64,000 nt of DNA from Lutimaribacter_A marinistellae (GCF_042648365.1 NZ_JBHRXI010000017.1:248001-312000); one strand, 5' to 3'. Shown: positions 32,823 to 40,634, counted from the first letter of the stretch. Translations and numbers: made by a program. The notes: generated by a model not told the origin, from the sequence alone.

Positions 32823-33539
32823 ATGACCCTCTGCCTGCACACAGGCGGGGAGGAGGTTGCGCTGGCAGATCTGCGCGATCTCGACACCCCCGCCGCAACG
32901 GCCTCCCACGTGCCGATCCCCCATATCGACGTCGTCGACATGGTCAGATACGCACTCGGGTTCCACGGCCACGATATCGTCGAGGAAGCCCATGCGATCA
33001 CGCCGGGGGGCGATCGCTATTTCGGCCTTCTGTCGCTCAGGTCGGCTTACGGCGATTACACTGATACGGTCGGTCTGCGGAACAGCCACGACAAAAGCTT
33101 CCCGATCGGGATCAGCTTCGGCAGCCGCGTCTTTGTCTGTGACAATCTCGCCTTCCTCGGCGATACCGTCATCCGGCGCAAGCACACGGTGAATGCCAAG
33201 CGCGACCTGCCCGGGCTCGTCGCCGGTGTTGTCGAGCCGCTGCGCGGGGTCCGTCAGGAGCAGAACCGGGTCATTGAGCTCTACCGGCAGACGCCGGTCG
33301 ATGACATCATGGTGGACCACGCGATCATGCAGCTCTACCGGCGCGGGATCATCACCGTGCAGCGCATCGCGCAAGTCATGCGGAACTGGGAAGACGAGGA
33401 CCTGGGCTGGGGCGACAAGACCGCCTGGCGGCTCTTCAACGCGACGACGCTCGCCCTCAATGGACGAGTCGCGGAGAACCCCACGGTCACGCGGGAGCTG
33501 CATGCCGTCATTGACGGAATATGTGAGCCTGGCGAGTGA
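32823..33539 (+). CDS. DUF932-family protein
   Basis: A 238-residue cytoplasmic protein resembling the plasmid/phage DUF932 family. The central segment ITPGGDRYFGLLSLRSAYGD, NSHDKSFPIGISFGSRVFVC and DNLAF is the diagnostic part of these proteins, followed by helical C-terminal sequence (RVIELYRQTPVDDIMVDHAI). A strong AAAGGAG ribosome binding site precedes the ATG. It ends in a perfect rho-independent terminator. The family is common on mobile elements; its molecular function is unknown. Confidence 0.75.
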   Translation: MTLCLHTGGEEVALADLRDLDTPAATASHVPIPHIDVVDMVRYALGFHGHDIVEEAHAITPGGDRYFGLLSLRSAYGDYTDTVGLRNSHDKSFPIGISFGSRVFVCDNLAFLGDTVIRRKHTVNAKRDLPGLVAGVVEPLRGVRQEQNRVIELYRQTPVDDIMVDHAIMQLYRRGIITVQRIAQVMRNWEDEDLGWGDKTAWRLFNATTLALNGRVAENPTVTRELHAVIDGICEPGE

Positions 33540-33547
33540 CACCCATG

Positions 33548-33577
33548 GCGCGGAACCGAACCGGTTCCGCGCTTTTT
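33548..33577 (+). terminator. Rho-independent terminator after the DUF932 gene
   Basis: A perfect 11-bp stem (GCGCGGAACCG and CGGTTCCGCGC) with a 3-base loop followed by TTTTT, 8 bases past the stop codon. Confidence 0.88.
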
Positions 33578-33869
33578 CCTGATCCTTCCCCTGGCATCCG
33601 CCGCGTCCGGTGAACAGGGGCTGGGGTGCCGCGGGCGGAGCCCGCGTCAGCCTCCGCCCCGCATCCCGGTTCCTCCCACGCGTGCCGCGCGGGTCCCTCC
33701 CATATGCGCGTCTCCGGCCCCCTGTCTCACCGGCCGCCGCGGCCGCAGGGCGGGCTTCGCCCGTCCTGCTCTGCCGGTTCGGAAAGCACGGGGGCTTTCC
33801 GAACCGGCAGAGCCGGACGGTCTCCGATTAAGCGGACGGATGGTCCGTTCGCAACTGATGGAGACAGAG
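33578..33869. other. Structured GC-rich leader upstream of the ParB-like gene
   Basis: About 290 bases without a gene. It carries a series of hairpins: CGCGGGC/GCCCGCG (33630-33646), a 7-bp stem at about 33750-33766, and the long repeat at 33768-33813. Between them are C-rich runs with little coding character. Likely a leader RNA, a partition-type site or a transcription control region. Confidence 0.45.
33768..33813. repeat. Perfect 20-bp inverted repeat upstream of parB-like gene
   Basis: Arms 33768-33787 (GCTCTGCCGGTTCGGAAAGC) and 33794-33813 are exact reverse complements, separated by 6 bases (ACGGGG). It lies 57 bases before the ParB-like start. It could be a protein-binding (partition) site or an RNA hairpin; no T tract follows, so termination is unlikely. 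Confidence 0.7.
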
Positions 33870-35726
33870 ATGAACAAGCAGAATGTGGTGACACCAAAGA
33901 TGAACGAGGTCGCTGATGCCGGGGCAGGATCGGTCGAGTGGTTGCCGTTCGCGGACCTGAGGGTGTCGGACCTGAACCAGCGGTCGGTGATCGATGAAGA
34001 CGCGATTGCAAAGCTGGCGGAGAACATCCGCGACAAGGGCCTGATCCAGAACCTCGCCGGTCTGCGCGAGGCTGACGGCGCGGTCGGGATCGTTGCGGGC
34101 GGGCGTCGTCTGCGTGCGCTGGCGCTGGTGCAGGACGATCCCCGGTTCCATCTGGTGCCGGTCAAGGTGACCGGGGACGCGCAGGTGGCGAAAGCATGGG
34201 CGGCCTCCGAGAACCACCTGCGCGAGGGTCTGCATCCCGCAGATGAAATCCGCGAATACGGCGCGATGGCCAAGGACGGCGTGCCGGTGCCCGCCATCGC
34301 ATTGGCTTTCGGGGTGAGTGAACCGCATGTCTATCGCCGCCTCAAGCTGGCGGGTCTGCCGGAGCCGGTGCTGGCTGCGCTCAAGGCGGACGGCATCACG
34401 CTGGCCATGGCCACCTGCTTCACCCTCTGCGAGGACGAGGCCCATGCGCTGGCGGTGCTGGAGCGGGTGCGGCACGAGCCGGTCAGCGAGCATGTGCTGA
34501 AACGGATGCTCAAACCCGACAGCGTTAAGAGCACAGACCGCCGGGCCTTGTTCGTGGGCGAGGCGGCCTACACGGAGGCAGGCGGGCGTCTGACCCGCGA
34601 CCTCTTTACCGAGGAAACCCTGTTCGACGACGCCGAAATCCTCGATCAGGTCTTCCGCGAGAAACTGGAACAGGCCGCCGATGAAATCCAGTCAGAGGAG
34701 GGCTGGAAATGGGCCGAGGCCTGTTTTGAGCCTTATCTCGGCTGGTACCAGATCGAGGAACGGAAGATGGCGCGGGTTTATCCAGAACCGGGTATGCTCG
34801 ACGAGGATCAGCAGCAGCGCTTCGACGATCTGGCCGAACTGGCTGAAAGTGATGTGCTGGATGCAGAAGGGATGGCGGAACTGGCCGATCTGCAGGCCAT
34901 CCTCGATGGCACATTCAGCGAGGTCCAGAAGGCGCTCTCCGGGGCGATGGTCTATGTCGATCACGATGGCGACCTGAGCGTCTGCGGCGGTCTTATCGCC
35001 AAGGAAGATCGCGCGGCGGCGGAAGCCGCAGGTATCCTGCAGCCCTCTCAGCATGGCAAATCCGACACCGCCAAACCCGCCATCTCAGCCAAGCTGCAGG
35101 ACGATCTGAACCGGGTCGCAACCGGGGCGCGGCAGAACGCGGTGCTGGATCACCCGGACCTGCTGCTGGACCTGCTGGCCTTTCAGTTGTCCGGCCGCAT
35201 GGGTTCTCGCGGGGCCTTCGGGATCAGGACCGAGGACGTGCCGAACATGCCGGAACAGGCCGAGGGCTATGACCCCGATCCGCGCCTGACGGAACCTGTT
35301 GTCCCCCCGACAGACCCGTGGGCCGTCGATCTGGTGCGTGCTTTCCGGGCGTTTCGAAAGCGGGGTCGCGAGAAGGTCCGCGCCGACCTGACCCGGCAGC
35401 TGGCCGCGTTGCTGACCATCAGCGACGACAAACTCGGCGCGCTGATCGACAAGGAGGCCAAGACCGGCATCCGGGCCATCTGGACCCCGACTGCCGACAA
35501 TTTCTTCAAACGGGTCAGTGGTGGCTACCTCGACGATCTGCATCGTGACCTGCTGGGTCTCAAGCCAGAGCATCCGACCACGACCACCTTTGCCAAGCTC
35601 AAGAAGGGGGAAAAGGCCGAGCGGTTGGAAAAACTCTTCGGCAATGCCGAGTTCCGCAAAGCGCACAGCCTCACCGAGGCGCAGGTCAAGCGGATCGATG
35701 CGTGGCTGCCCGACGAGATGGGCTGA
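33870..35726 (+). CDS. ParB/Spo0J-like protein of mobile elements
   Basis: A 618-residue protein with an N-terminal ParB/sulfiredoxin-like domain (about residues 20-110; VEWLPFADLRVSDLNQR, AENIRDKGLIQNLAGL, and GGRRLRALAL, the GxRRxxA nucleotide-binding motif) and an HTH domain with VPAIALAFGVSEPHVYRRLK and ADGITLAMATCFTL. The remaining 350 residues are helical, acidic and of unknown function, making it about twice the length of chromosomal ParB. No parA partner is adjacent, so it may be a transcription regulator or nucleoid protein of the element rather than a true partition factor. The ATG at 33870 follows GGAGA. Confidence 0.82.
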   Translation: MNKQNVVTPKMNEVADAGAGSVEWLPFADLRVSDLNQRSVIDEDAIAKLAENIRDKGLIQNLAGLREADGAVGIVAGGRRLRALALVQDDPRFHLVPVKVTGDAQVAKAWAASENHLREGLHPADEIREYGAMAKDGVPVPAIALAFGVSEPHVYRRLKLAGLPEPVLAALKADGITLAMATCFTLCEDEAHALAVLERVRHEPVSEHVLKRMLKPDSVKSTDRRALFVGEAAYTEAGGRLTRDLFTEETLFDDAEILDQVFREKLEQAADEIQSEEGWKWAEACFEPYLGWYQIEERKMARVYPEPGMLDEDQQQRFDDLAELAESDVLDAEGMAELADLQAILDGTFSEVQKALSGAMVYVDHDGDLSVCGGLIAKEDRAAAEAAGILQPSQHGKSDTAKPAISAKLQDDLNRVATGARQNAVLDHPDLLLDLLAFQLSGRMGSRGAFGIRTEDVPNMPEQAEGYDPDPRLTEPVVPPTDPWAVDLVRAFRAFRKRGREKVRADLTRQLAALLTISDDKLGALIDKEAKTGIRAIWTPTADNFFKRVSGGYLDDLHRDLLGLKPEHPTTTTFAKLKKGEKAERLEKLFGNAEFRKAHSLTEAQVKRIDAWLPDEMG

Positions 35727-35757
35727 GCCGGTCGCTTCCTCACCCAGAAACAAGAAA

Positions 35758-35780
35758 GCCGCGTCCGATCCGGGCGCGGC
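35758..35780. terminator. Hairpin between ParB-like and next convergent gene
   Basis: GCCGCG and CGCGGC pair around an 11-base loop; read on the minus strand it is followed by TTTCTT, so it can end the operon running from 36590 and may also act on the ParB-like transcript. Confidence 0.55.
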
Positions 35781-35785
35781 ATGTG

Positions 35786-36226
35786 TTATTGCTCGTCCAG
35801 AACAGCCAGTGCCAGCGCCATCGCTTCGAAATAGATGATCCGGCGCGGCTCCGTCTCCCAGATGCGGGGCTTCTTTGGCAGCTTCTGTTTCAGGGCCGGG
35901 TACCGCCGGGCGATCATCGCCGCTTCCTCGTAGATATTCCGATACGCATACCGGCGCGTCACCAGCAGGTCGAGCACATCCGCATCCGAGATCACCCGCG
36001 CCATCGCCGTCAGGATCAGGATATTGCGCGCGCTCTTGCGTCCAGCGGAATCCGGGTTCTGGCAGATCACAACGTCCGGCTCGTAGATCGCCATCCAGGT
36101 CCTGAGCACGCTCACCCCATCCCCCGGTGAGCGTGCCGCCTTGTGCGAGACCCGCCAGTCTTTCAGCGTCTTCCCCTGCAGGTACATCATGCAGGCAAGG
36201 TCCCGCCGGACGGCGACGGCCAGCAT
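35786..36226 (-). CDS. Unknown protein with possible RNase H-like core
   Basis: A 146-residue protein, downstream of a small HTH gene with a 10-base gap. The segment MAIYEPDVVICQNPDSAGRK followed by a helix (SARNILILTAMARVI) and a C-terminal RRIIYFEAMALALAVL resembles the strand-helix layout of RuvC-like/RNase H-fold nucleases (a strand with acidic residue, then a helix, then a C-terminal helix with acidic residue). This is pattern resemblance only; the catalytic acids were not verified. The ATG at 36226 was used because upstream codons overlap the HTH gene. No named family recognised. Confidence 0.6.
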   Translation of the reverse strand: MLAVAVRRDLACMMYLQGKTLKDWRVSHKAARSPGDGVSVLRTWMAIYEPDVVICQNPDSAGRKSARNILILTAMARVISDADVLDLLVTRRYAYRNIYEEAAMIARRYPALKQKLPKKPRIWETEPRRIIYFEAMALALAVLDEQ

Positions 36227-36236
36227 CCGCTGGCGC

Positions 36237-36590
36237 CTAGAACCGCTCACGGTCGACCGCGATCTCGTCGGCCAGACGTTCCGCCAGCGCCTCCAGCGTG
36301 GCGTTGCGGTTGAACGTGGCCGCATGTGTCGCCCTGGGATGGGGCAGGCGCTCCAGCCGCTCCGACAGCGTCTCGCGCAGGCTTGGCATCAGCGCGCTGA
36401 AATAGCTCTCGAAACTGCGCCCGAAGATCAGCGACAGCATGGAGATCTCCGTCAGTGTCGGTGCCCGCTGGCCGTCCTCCAGCTGACGGATGATCTTGGT
36501 GCTGCCGCCCAGAAGGTGGCCGCAATCGGCCTGGGTAAGCCCCGCCTTGCGCCGGGCGGCGCGCAAGTCGAGGCTGAAGTCGTGGTGCAT
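36237..36590 (-). CDS. Small XRE-type helix-turn-helix protein
   Basis: A 117-residue protein with an XRE/Cro-type HTH at about residues 5-60 (DLRAARRKAGLTQADCGHLL, then GSTKIIRQLEDGQRAPTLTE) and a helical C-terminus. It is first in a two-gene unit with the gene ending at 35786. Such proteins are common regulators on mobile elements; paired with the downstream unknown protein it could be a regulator of it or part of a toxin-antitoxin-like pair, but no toxin motif was seen. Confidence 0.8.
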   Translation of the reverse strand: MHHDFSLDLRAARRKAGLTQADCGHLLGGSTKIIRQLEDGQRAPTLTEISMLSLIFGRSFESYFSALMPSLRETLSERLERLPHPRATHAATFNRNATLEALAERLADEIAVDRERF

Positions 36591-36671
36591 GAAAAGGTGG
36601 TCTTAAACTGTTAAACCATCCTCATTCTACACCCCGACCAACCCCGCGGTACTGACCCTCATCGCCAGAAT

Positions 36672-36789
36672 TTTGAAAACGGGTTTTGCCGGAAGCGCGC
36701 TCTGTCCCGGGAGGTGAGGCAGAGGCGAAACGGTGATCCGTTTCGCGTCGCCCCGGACAGAGCACACCGAGGCAAAACCCGTTTTCAAA
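36672..36789. repeat. Three-tier nested inverted repeat (118 bases)
   Basis: Outer arms 36672-36690 (TTTGAAAACGGGTTTTGCC) and 36771-36789 are exact reverse complements (19 bp). Inside, GCTCTGTCC (36699-36707) pairs with GGACAGAGC (36755-36763), extendable by three G-C pairs with one bulge. Innermost, GCGAAACGG (36725-36733) pairs with CCGTTTCGC (36738-36746) around TGAT. All three tiers are co-axial, so the whole can form one long cruciform or RNA stem. Confidence 0.75.
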
Positions 36790-36974
36790 TTCCTTACAGG
36801 AGAAATTCTAGGCGATCCGACGCATCCCGCAAGGGACCCCGATCGGCAGATACTGCGCACTGTCACTGCGAGAAAGGCGGACGCCGGCCATTCTCTGCAA
36901 GCGCGAGAAACCAAGCCGAAACGGCGGAAGCGGACTTTCAAATCGGGCTGGCAAGCCCAAAACTGAACCGGCCT

Positions 36975-37010
36975 TTCGCCGCGCTGGTGCCGAACTGGGA
37001 AGACGCGGAC
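36975..37010 (+). repeat. Direct repeat copy 1 (period 184 bases)
   Basis: A 36-base unit ending CGAACTGGGAAGACGCGGAC. A second copy at 37159-37194 ends in the same sequence with one base changed (GATG for GACG), and the preceding 16 bases are about 70 percent alike. Reading frame is not shared over the gap, so it is a DNA-level repeat. Confidence 0.55.
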
Positions 37011-37158
37011 AGAGCCGACTGTTGCTGATGCAGCGAGCGTGATTGCTGAAAGCCGCTACTGGTCTTCGCGCCTGCGGCGACGCGAGTTCGCCAGCGCAGC
37101 GAGTTTCCCCAGACCGGTCATTGGCGGGTGCCTTCCACTGCCGAATCCGTTGCCGTCG

Positions 37159-37194
37159 TTCGCTGCGCGGGTATCGAACTGGGAAGATGCGGAC
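37159..37194 (+). repeat. Direct repeat copy 2 (period 184 bases)
   Basis: Second copy of the unit at 36975-37010; the last 20 bases match at 19 positions. Confidence 0.55.
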
Positions 37195-37466
37195 GAAGCA
37201 CCATTTCGCTGCACCAACCCCAACGGCCGTTTTCTGCACATTGCGTTTGCAGCAAATAGCACCTCGGGCGGGTCCGGGCTTTCGCAGCAGGTGCATGCTG
37301 ATTGGCGCAGATCGCCAACAGCCGGCATTCGGAGCGCGCCTCGAGCAATGAAATCGCTGCACCACCACATTTCGAGGTCTGAAAGCGCACTCGTTTCAGA
37401 GAGGTGCCGAAGCCAGACCGTTCAAACTGAGAAAGGCAAGGCGCAAGACAACCAGGGGCGCCTCAA

Positions 37467-38069
37467 CTAACCTGGCTTCCAGCACACCCCGAGCACGGTC
37501 GCATCCGCCTCTCCGGTCGACACATATGCATGGCCCAGTGCGCTATCGAAATAGATGCTGTCGCCCTTTTTCAAGGTCACCGCGTCCCGGCCTTTCAGGT
37601 AGACCGTGACTTCCCCTTCGAGCACGTAAATGAATTCCTCACCGGGATGAGAGATATAGTCTTCGAAGATCGAAAAACTGTGCGCCTTTATGTGCCCCAG
37701 CATTGGAACCATGTGCTTGCCGGTCACGTCCGAAGCCAGCATGTCATAGTCATAGGTTGCCGAGCGGTGCACAGGCGCGTCGCCTTCGCGCGTCACGGCA
37801 ACCGTCCCATGAGCAAAACCTTCGGCTTCGGCGTCGAACAGCTCGCCCACGTCGAGACCCAGCCCCTGCGCCAGCCGCATGAACCGGTCATAAGTCAGCG
37901 AAATCTCGCCCCGCTCCATCTTGGATATGGTCGAAATAGCAAGGCCAGTGCGCTCGGCCACTTCCTTCAAGGTCCACTTGCGCGCCTTCCTGATCTCGCG
38001 CACACGGGCGCCAAGATCGGTCTCGGTTGCAGTCGCACTAGGTTCGAGACTTTTCAGGATCGTGTGCAT
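37467..38069 (-). CDS. XRE-cupin transcriptional regulator
   Basis: A 200-residue regulator with an N-terminal XRE HTH (about residues 18-75; LGARVREIRKARKWTLKEVA, GLAISTISKMERGEISLTYD) and a C-terminal cupin (about 110-198; HPGEEFIYVLEGEVTVYLKG, KKGDSIYFDSALGHAYV), a fold that binds a small effector. This design is typical of local regulators of amino acid, polyamine or sugar catabolic operons. It is divergent from the D-amino-acid dehydrogenase operon, and two copies of a palindromic operator fill the gap, so it most likely represses that operon and itself. The ligand may be a D-amino acid or its oxo acid. Confidence 0.92.
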   Translation of the reverse strand: MHTILKSLEPSATATETDLGARVREIRKARKWTLKEVAERTGLAISTISKMERGEISLTYDRFMRLAQGLGLDVGELFDAEAEGFAHGTVAVTREGDAPVHRSATYDYDMLASDVTGKHMVPMLGHIKAHSFSIFEDYISHPGEEFIYVLEGEVTVYLKGRDAVTLKKGDSIYFDSALGHAYVSTGEADATVLGVCWKPG

Positions 38070-38072
38070 GGA

Positions 38073-38111
38073 TTTTCCTATCGGAAAAAATTCTGTTTTC
38101 TTATCGGAAAA
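38073..38111. promoter_or_regulatory. Two tandem palindromic operators of the XRE-cupin regulator
   Basis: TTTTCCTATCGGAAAA at 38073-38088 (a 6-4-6 palindrome) and TTTTCTTATCGGAAAA at 38096-38111 (one change) are 23 bases apart, on the same DNA face after two turns. They sit directly before the regulator start (4 bases) and 40 bases before the dehydrogenase start. Confidence 0.72.
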
Positions 38112-38150
38112 TACTGTAACCTGTATTCGTCGAAAACAAAAACGATTCTG

Positions 38151-39308
38151 ATGCAGGGACCGAAATTGCCGGATAAGCAACAGGACTATGACATCGCCGT
38201 TGTAGGTGCTGGCATTGCCGGCGCCTCGGTCGCAGCAGAACTTGCGGCGTCGGTGCGTGTTGTACTGATCGAACAGGAAAGCCAGCCGGGATATCACACC
38301 ACGGGCAGGTCAGCTGCGGTCTATTCACCGATCTACGGGCCGCAACCGATCAGGGCGTTAACGCGCGCTTCGCTCGGGTTTTTCGAACACCCTCCTGAAG
38401 GGTTCGCGGATCATCCGCTGTTGTCTCCGATTAACGCGGCCTTTGTCGCCCGCGCGGATCAGACGGCGTCGCTGGATGCGATGGAGAAAGACCTTGCCGA
38501 CGCGTCGACGGTTAAGCGCCTCGACGGGGCGGAACTGACCGAGCGTCTGCCATTGCTGCGGGTTGGATATGCCGCCGGAGCGATTTGGGACAATGGGACG
38601 TCCGAGATCGACGTGGCGGCACTGCACCAGGGGTATCTGCGCCGGTTCAAGGCCAGTGGTGGCACCGTTCTGACGAATGCGCCGGTGACCGGGCTGACAC
38701 CAACCGCGGATGGCTGGCAGATCGCCACAAAGAAGGGCGAACTGACCGCGGGCATCGTGGTCAACGCGGCCGGTGCCTGGGCTGATGAGGTGGGAAAGAT
38801 GGCCGGAGCCGAGCGCATAGGGCTGGTGCCAAAGCGCCGCACGGCCCTGATGATCGACCCGCCAGAGGGCGCCGATCTGGAGAACCTGCCGCTGGTCGTC
38901 GATGTCGACGAGCAGTTCTATCTCAAGCCGGATGCCGGCAAGCTGTTGATTTCCCCCGCCAACGAAGACCCTGAACCACCGTGCGATGTACAGCCCGACG
39001 AAATGGATATCGCAATCTGCGTTGACCGGATTGAACGTGCCTTCCAAGTTTCGGTGCGTCGCATCGAAAACCCCTGGGCGGGCCTGCGCAGCTTCGTGGC
39101 GGACAAATGTCCCGTTGCCGGGTTTTCCGGGCAAGTTGAGGGCTTCTACTGGCTGGCGGGACAGGGCGGATACGGCATTCAGTCCGCCCCCGGCCTCGCG
39201 CAATTCGCAGCCGCCGAAGTCATGGGGCAACCCATCCCGGCGCATATCCTGGCCGAAAGGCTTGACCCGGATACCATCCGGCCCGGACGGAAGGGAAGCG
39301 GCGCATGA
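38151..39308 (+). CDS. D-amino-acid dehydrogenase, D-arginine dehydrogenase-like (DAO family)
   Basis: A 385-residue FAD enzyme of the DAO superfamily. The FAD fold opens IAVVGAGIAGASVAAEL (G19, G21, G24). Several stretches match my recollection of Pseudomonas DauA: TTGRSAAVYSPIYGPQPIRA near 55-75, HPLLSPINAAF, the substrate loop GLRSFVADKCPVAGF and the closing FAD motif FYWLAGQGGYGIQSAPG. DauA oxidises many D-amino acids, preferring D-Arg and D-Lys, to imino acids that hydrolyse to 2-oxo acids and ammonia. There is no signal peptide. Its stop overlaps the start of the TRAP permease gene (ATGA). A RidA gene downstream would hydrolyse its imine product. Exact substrate is inferred. Confidence 0.85.
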   Translation: MQGPKLPDKQQDYDIAVVGAGIAGASVAAELAASVRVVLIEQESQPGYHTTGRSAAVYSPIYGPQPIRALTRASLGFFEHPPEGFADHPLLSPINAAFVARADQTASLDAMEKDLADASTVKRLDGAELTERLPLLRVGYAAGAIWDNGTSEIDVAALHQGYLRRFKASGGTVLTNAPVTGLTPTADGWQIATKKGELTAGIVVNAAGAWADEVGKMAGAERIGLVPKRRTALMIDPPEGADLENLPLVVDVDEQFYLKPDAGKLLISPANEDPEPPCDVQPDEMDIAICVDRIERAFQVSVRRIENPWAGLRSFVADKCPVAGFSGQVEGFYWLAGQGGYGIQSAPGLAQFAAAEVMGQPIPAHILAERLDPDTIRPGRKGSGA

Positions 39309-40588
39309 TGTTGCTTGTTCCTGTTATTCTCGTTGTGCTTCTCGCCTCGGGGCTGGGGCTAGCCTATGTGGTCGGCGGGACGGCGGTCATGTCGTTCATA
39401 TTCACTGACAACGCGCGTTATCTTGCCATTCTCCCGCAGAAGGTCTTTTCGCAGATCAGCGTCTTCGCGCTTTTGTCGATGCCATTGTTCATCCTGGCCG
39501 GAGAACTGATGAACCGAGGCGGCGTGACCAAGGCGTTGATCGACGTGTCGATGGCGATTGTCGGGCGTATTCGCGGCGGGCTGGGACATGTGAATGTCAT
39601 GACTTCCGTGTTCTTCGCCGGGATCAGCGGCTCGGCGGTGGCCGATGCTGCGTCACTGTCGAACACGTTGGTCCCCGCGATGGAACAACGCGGCTATACC
39701 CGTCTTTACGCCGGAGCGATCACGGCTGTTTCATCGATCATCGGGCCGATCGTGCCGCCTTCGATCGTCCTGATTTTCTACGGCGCGATCATGCAGACAT
39801 CGGTTGCAGCGCTGTTCGTCGCCGGTATTCTGCCGGGCCTCTTACTGGCCGGTGCCCTGTTCGCATTGAATGGCTATTTCGCCTGGCGCGACGACCATCC
39901 ACGTATCGAAAAGGGCGAGGCGCCGCCGGTTCTGCCCGCCATCGGACGCGCGCTGCCGGCATTGCTTCTGCCCATCATCATCGTGGGTGGCATCGTGCTG
40001 GGCTGGATGACCCCCACCGAAGCCGCCGCCGTGGCGGTGATCGTCGCTGCGCTGGCCGCGCTGTTCTATGAAGGGCTGAAAGCCGAGGACGTAGTCGAAA
40101 GCCTGCGCCGCACCGCGATGCTGACCGGGTCGATCTTTATCGTGCTGAGCGCGATTGCCGCCTTTGGCCATCTGGCCTCGCTTGAAAAGGTGCCGCAGGC
40201 AATCTCGGCGCTGATCACCGATCTGGGCTTGGGACCGGTTGGTTTCATGCTGGCGATGAACGTGTTGTTCATCCTAGCGGGTATGTTCCTCGATATCCCG
40301 ATGGCGCTGGCCCTTCTAGTGCCGCTTATCGCCCCGGTGGCTCTGGCGAACGGGGCCGACCCGGTGCATCTGGGGATCGTGATCTGCTTCAACCTGACCA
40401 TCGGGTTGGTCTCGCCGCCAATGGGGGGCTGCCTCTTGATTGTCTCGACGGTCACAGGCCTCAACTACTGGAGCCTGGCGCGTGCGGTAATTCCTTTCGT
40501 GATCGTGGAAATCCTTGTGCTGGGGGTTCTGGTCTTCGTTCCCGAGATCAGTCTCTTCCTGCCCCGGGCATTTGGTTTGTGGAACTGA
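39305..40588 (+). CDS. dctM: TRAP transporter large permease (DctM)
   Basis: A 427-residue inner-membrane protein with about 12 hydrophobic segments, the DctM subunit that moves substrate with sodium. Characteristic stretches are SMPLFILAGELMNRGG near 60-75, FFAGISGSAVADAASLS near 99-115, GAITAVSSIIGPIVPPSI and the second-half NLTIGLVSPPMGG. It overlaps the dehydrogenase gene by 4 bases. The order large subunit, binding protein, small subunit is unusual; P-Q-M is more common. Confidence 0.95.
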   Translation: MMLLVPVILVVLLASGLGLAYVVGGTAVMSFIFTDNARYLAILPQKVFSQISVFALLSMPLFILAGELMNRGGVTKALIDVSMAIVGRIRGGLGHVNVMTSVFFAGISGSAVADAASLSNTLVPAMEQRGYTRLYAGAITAVSSIIGPIVPPSIVLIFYGAIMQTSVAALFVAGILPGLLLAGALFALNGYFAWRDDHPRIEKGEAPPVLPAIGRALPALLLPIIIVGGIVLGWMTPTEAAAVAVIVAALAALFYEGLKAEDVVESLRRTAMLTGSIFIVLSAIAAFGHLASLEKVPQAISALITDLGLGPVGFMLAMNVLFILAGMFLDIPMALALLVPLIAPVALANGADPVHLGIVICFNLTIGLVSPPMGGCLLIVSTVTGLNYWSLARAVIPFVIVEILVLGVLVFVPEISLFLPRAFGLWN

Positions 40589-40597
40589 ACTTGAACA

Positions 40598-40614
40598 CCC
40601 CAAAAAACTTGGGG
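40598..40614 (+). promoter_or_regulatory. Short hairpin between dctM and dctP, before a strong ribosome binding site
   Basis: CCCCAA and TTGGGG pair across a 5-base loop in the 46-base gap; a GGAGGAGGA ribosome binding site follows at 40620-40628. It may protect or boost the binding-protein part of the transcript, as TRAP binding proteins need higher expression than permeases. Confidence 0.4.
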
Positions 40615-40634
40615 CCAACGGAGGAGGACTTAAA

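Larger units (their letters stand above)
22142..37466. mobile_element. Putative integrative element next to a tRNA-Cys site (right border uncertain)
   Basis: The left edge is defined by a tRNA-Cys 3' half, followed by a tyrosine recombinase and an AlpA-like protein. Further right are plasmid/conjugation-type genes: replication-relaxation protein, TraD-like coupling ATPase, DUF932 and ParB-like proteins and small HTH genes, interspersed with long inverted repeats. The DNA around the recombinase is visibly less GC-rich. The right border is set provisionally at the end of the repeat-rich gap before the catabolic operon; no second tRNA-Cys copy was found in the window, so the element may extend further or be decayed. 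No relaxase, VirB/Tra mating genes or replication initiator are visible. Confidence 0.45.
36591..37466. other. 876-base repeat-rich gap without a convincing gene
   Basis: This gap lies between the HTH gene and the XRE-cupin gene. It holds a large nested palindrome (36672-36789) and an imperfect 36-base direct repeat (36975-37010 and 37159-37194). Open frames of 100-140 codons exist on both strands, but they are Arg/Ser/Pro-rich without domain character. It may be the right end of the inserted element or contain decayed sequence. Confidence 0.5.

Noticed and set aside
33630..33813. CRISPR array
   Set aside because: Several repeats occur, but they are inverted hairpins of different sequence, not regularly spaced direct repeats, and no cas genes are present.
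37039..37470. 143-codon frame in the repeat-rich gap
   Set aside because: Ser/Arg-rich sequence lying across the repeats, overlapping the XRE-cupin gene end; no domain or ribosome binding site.
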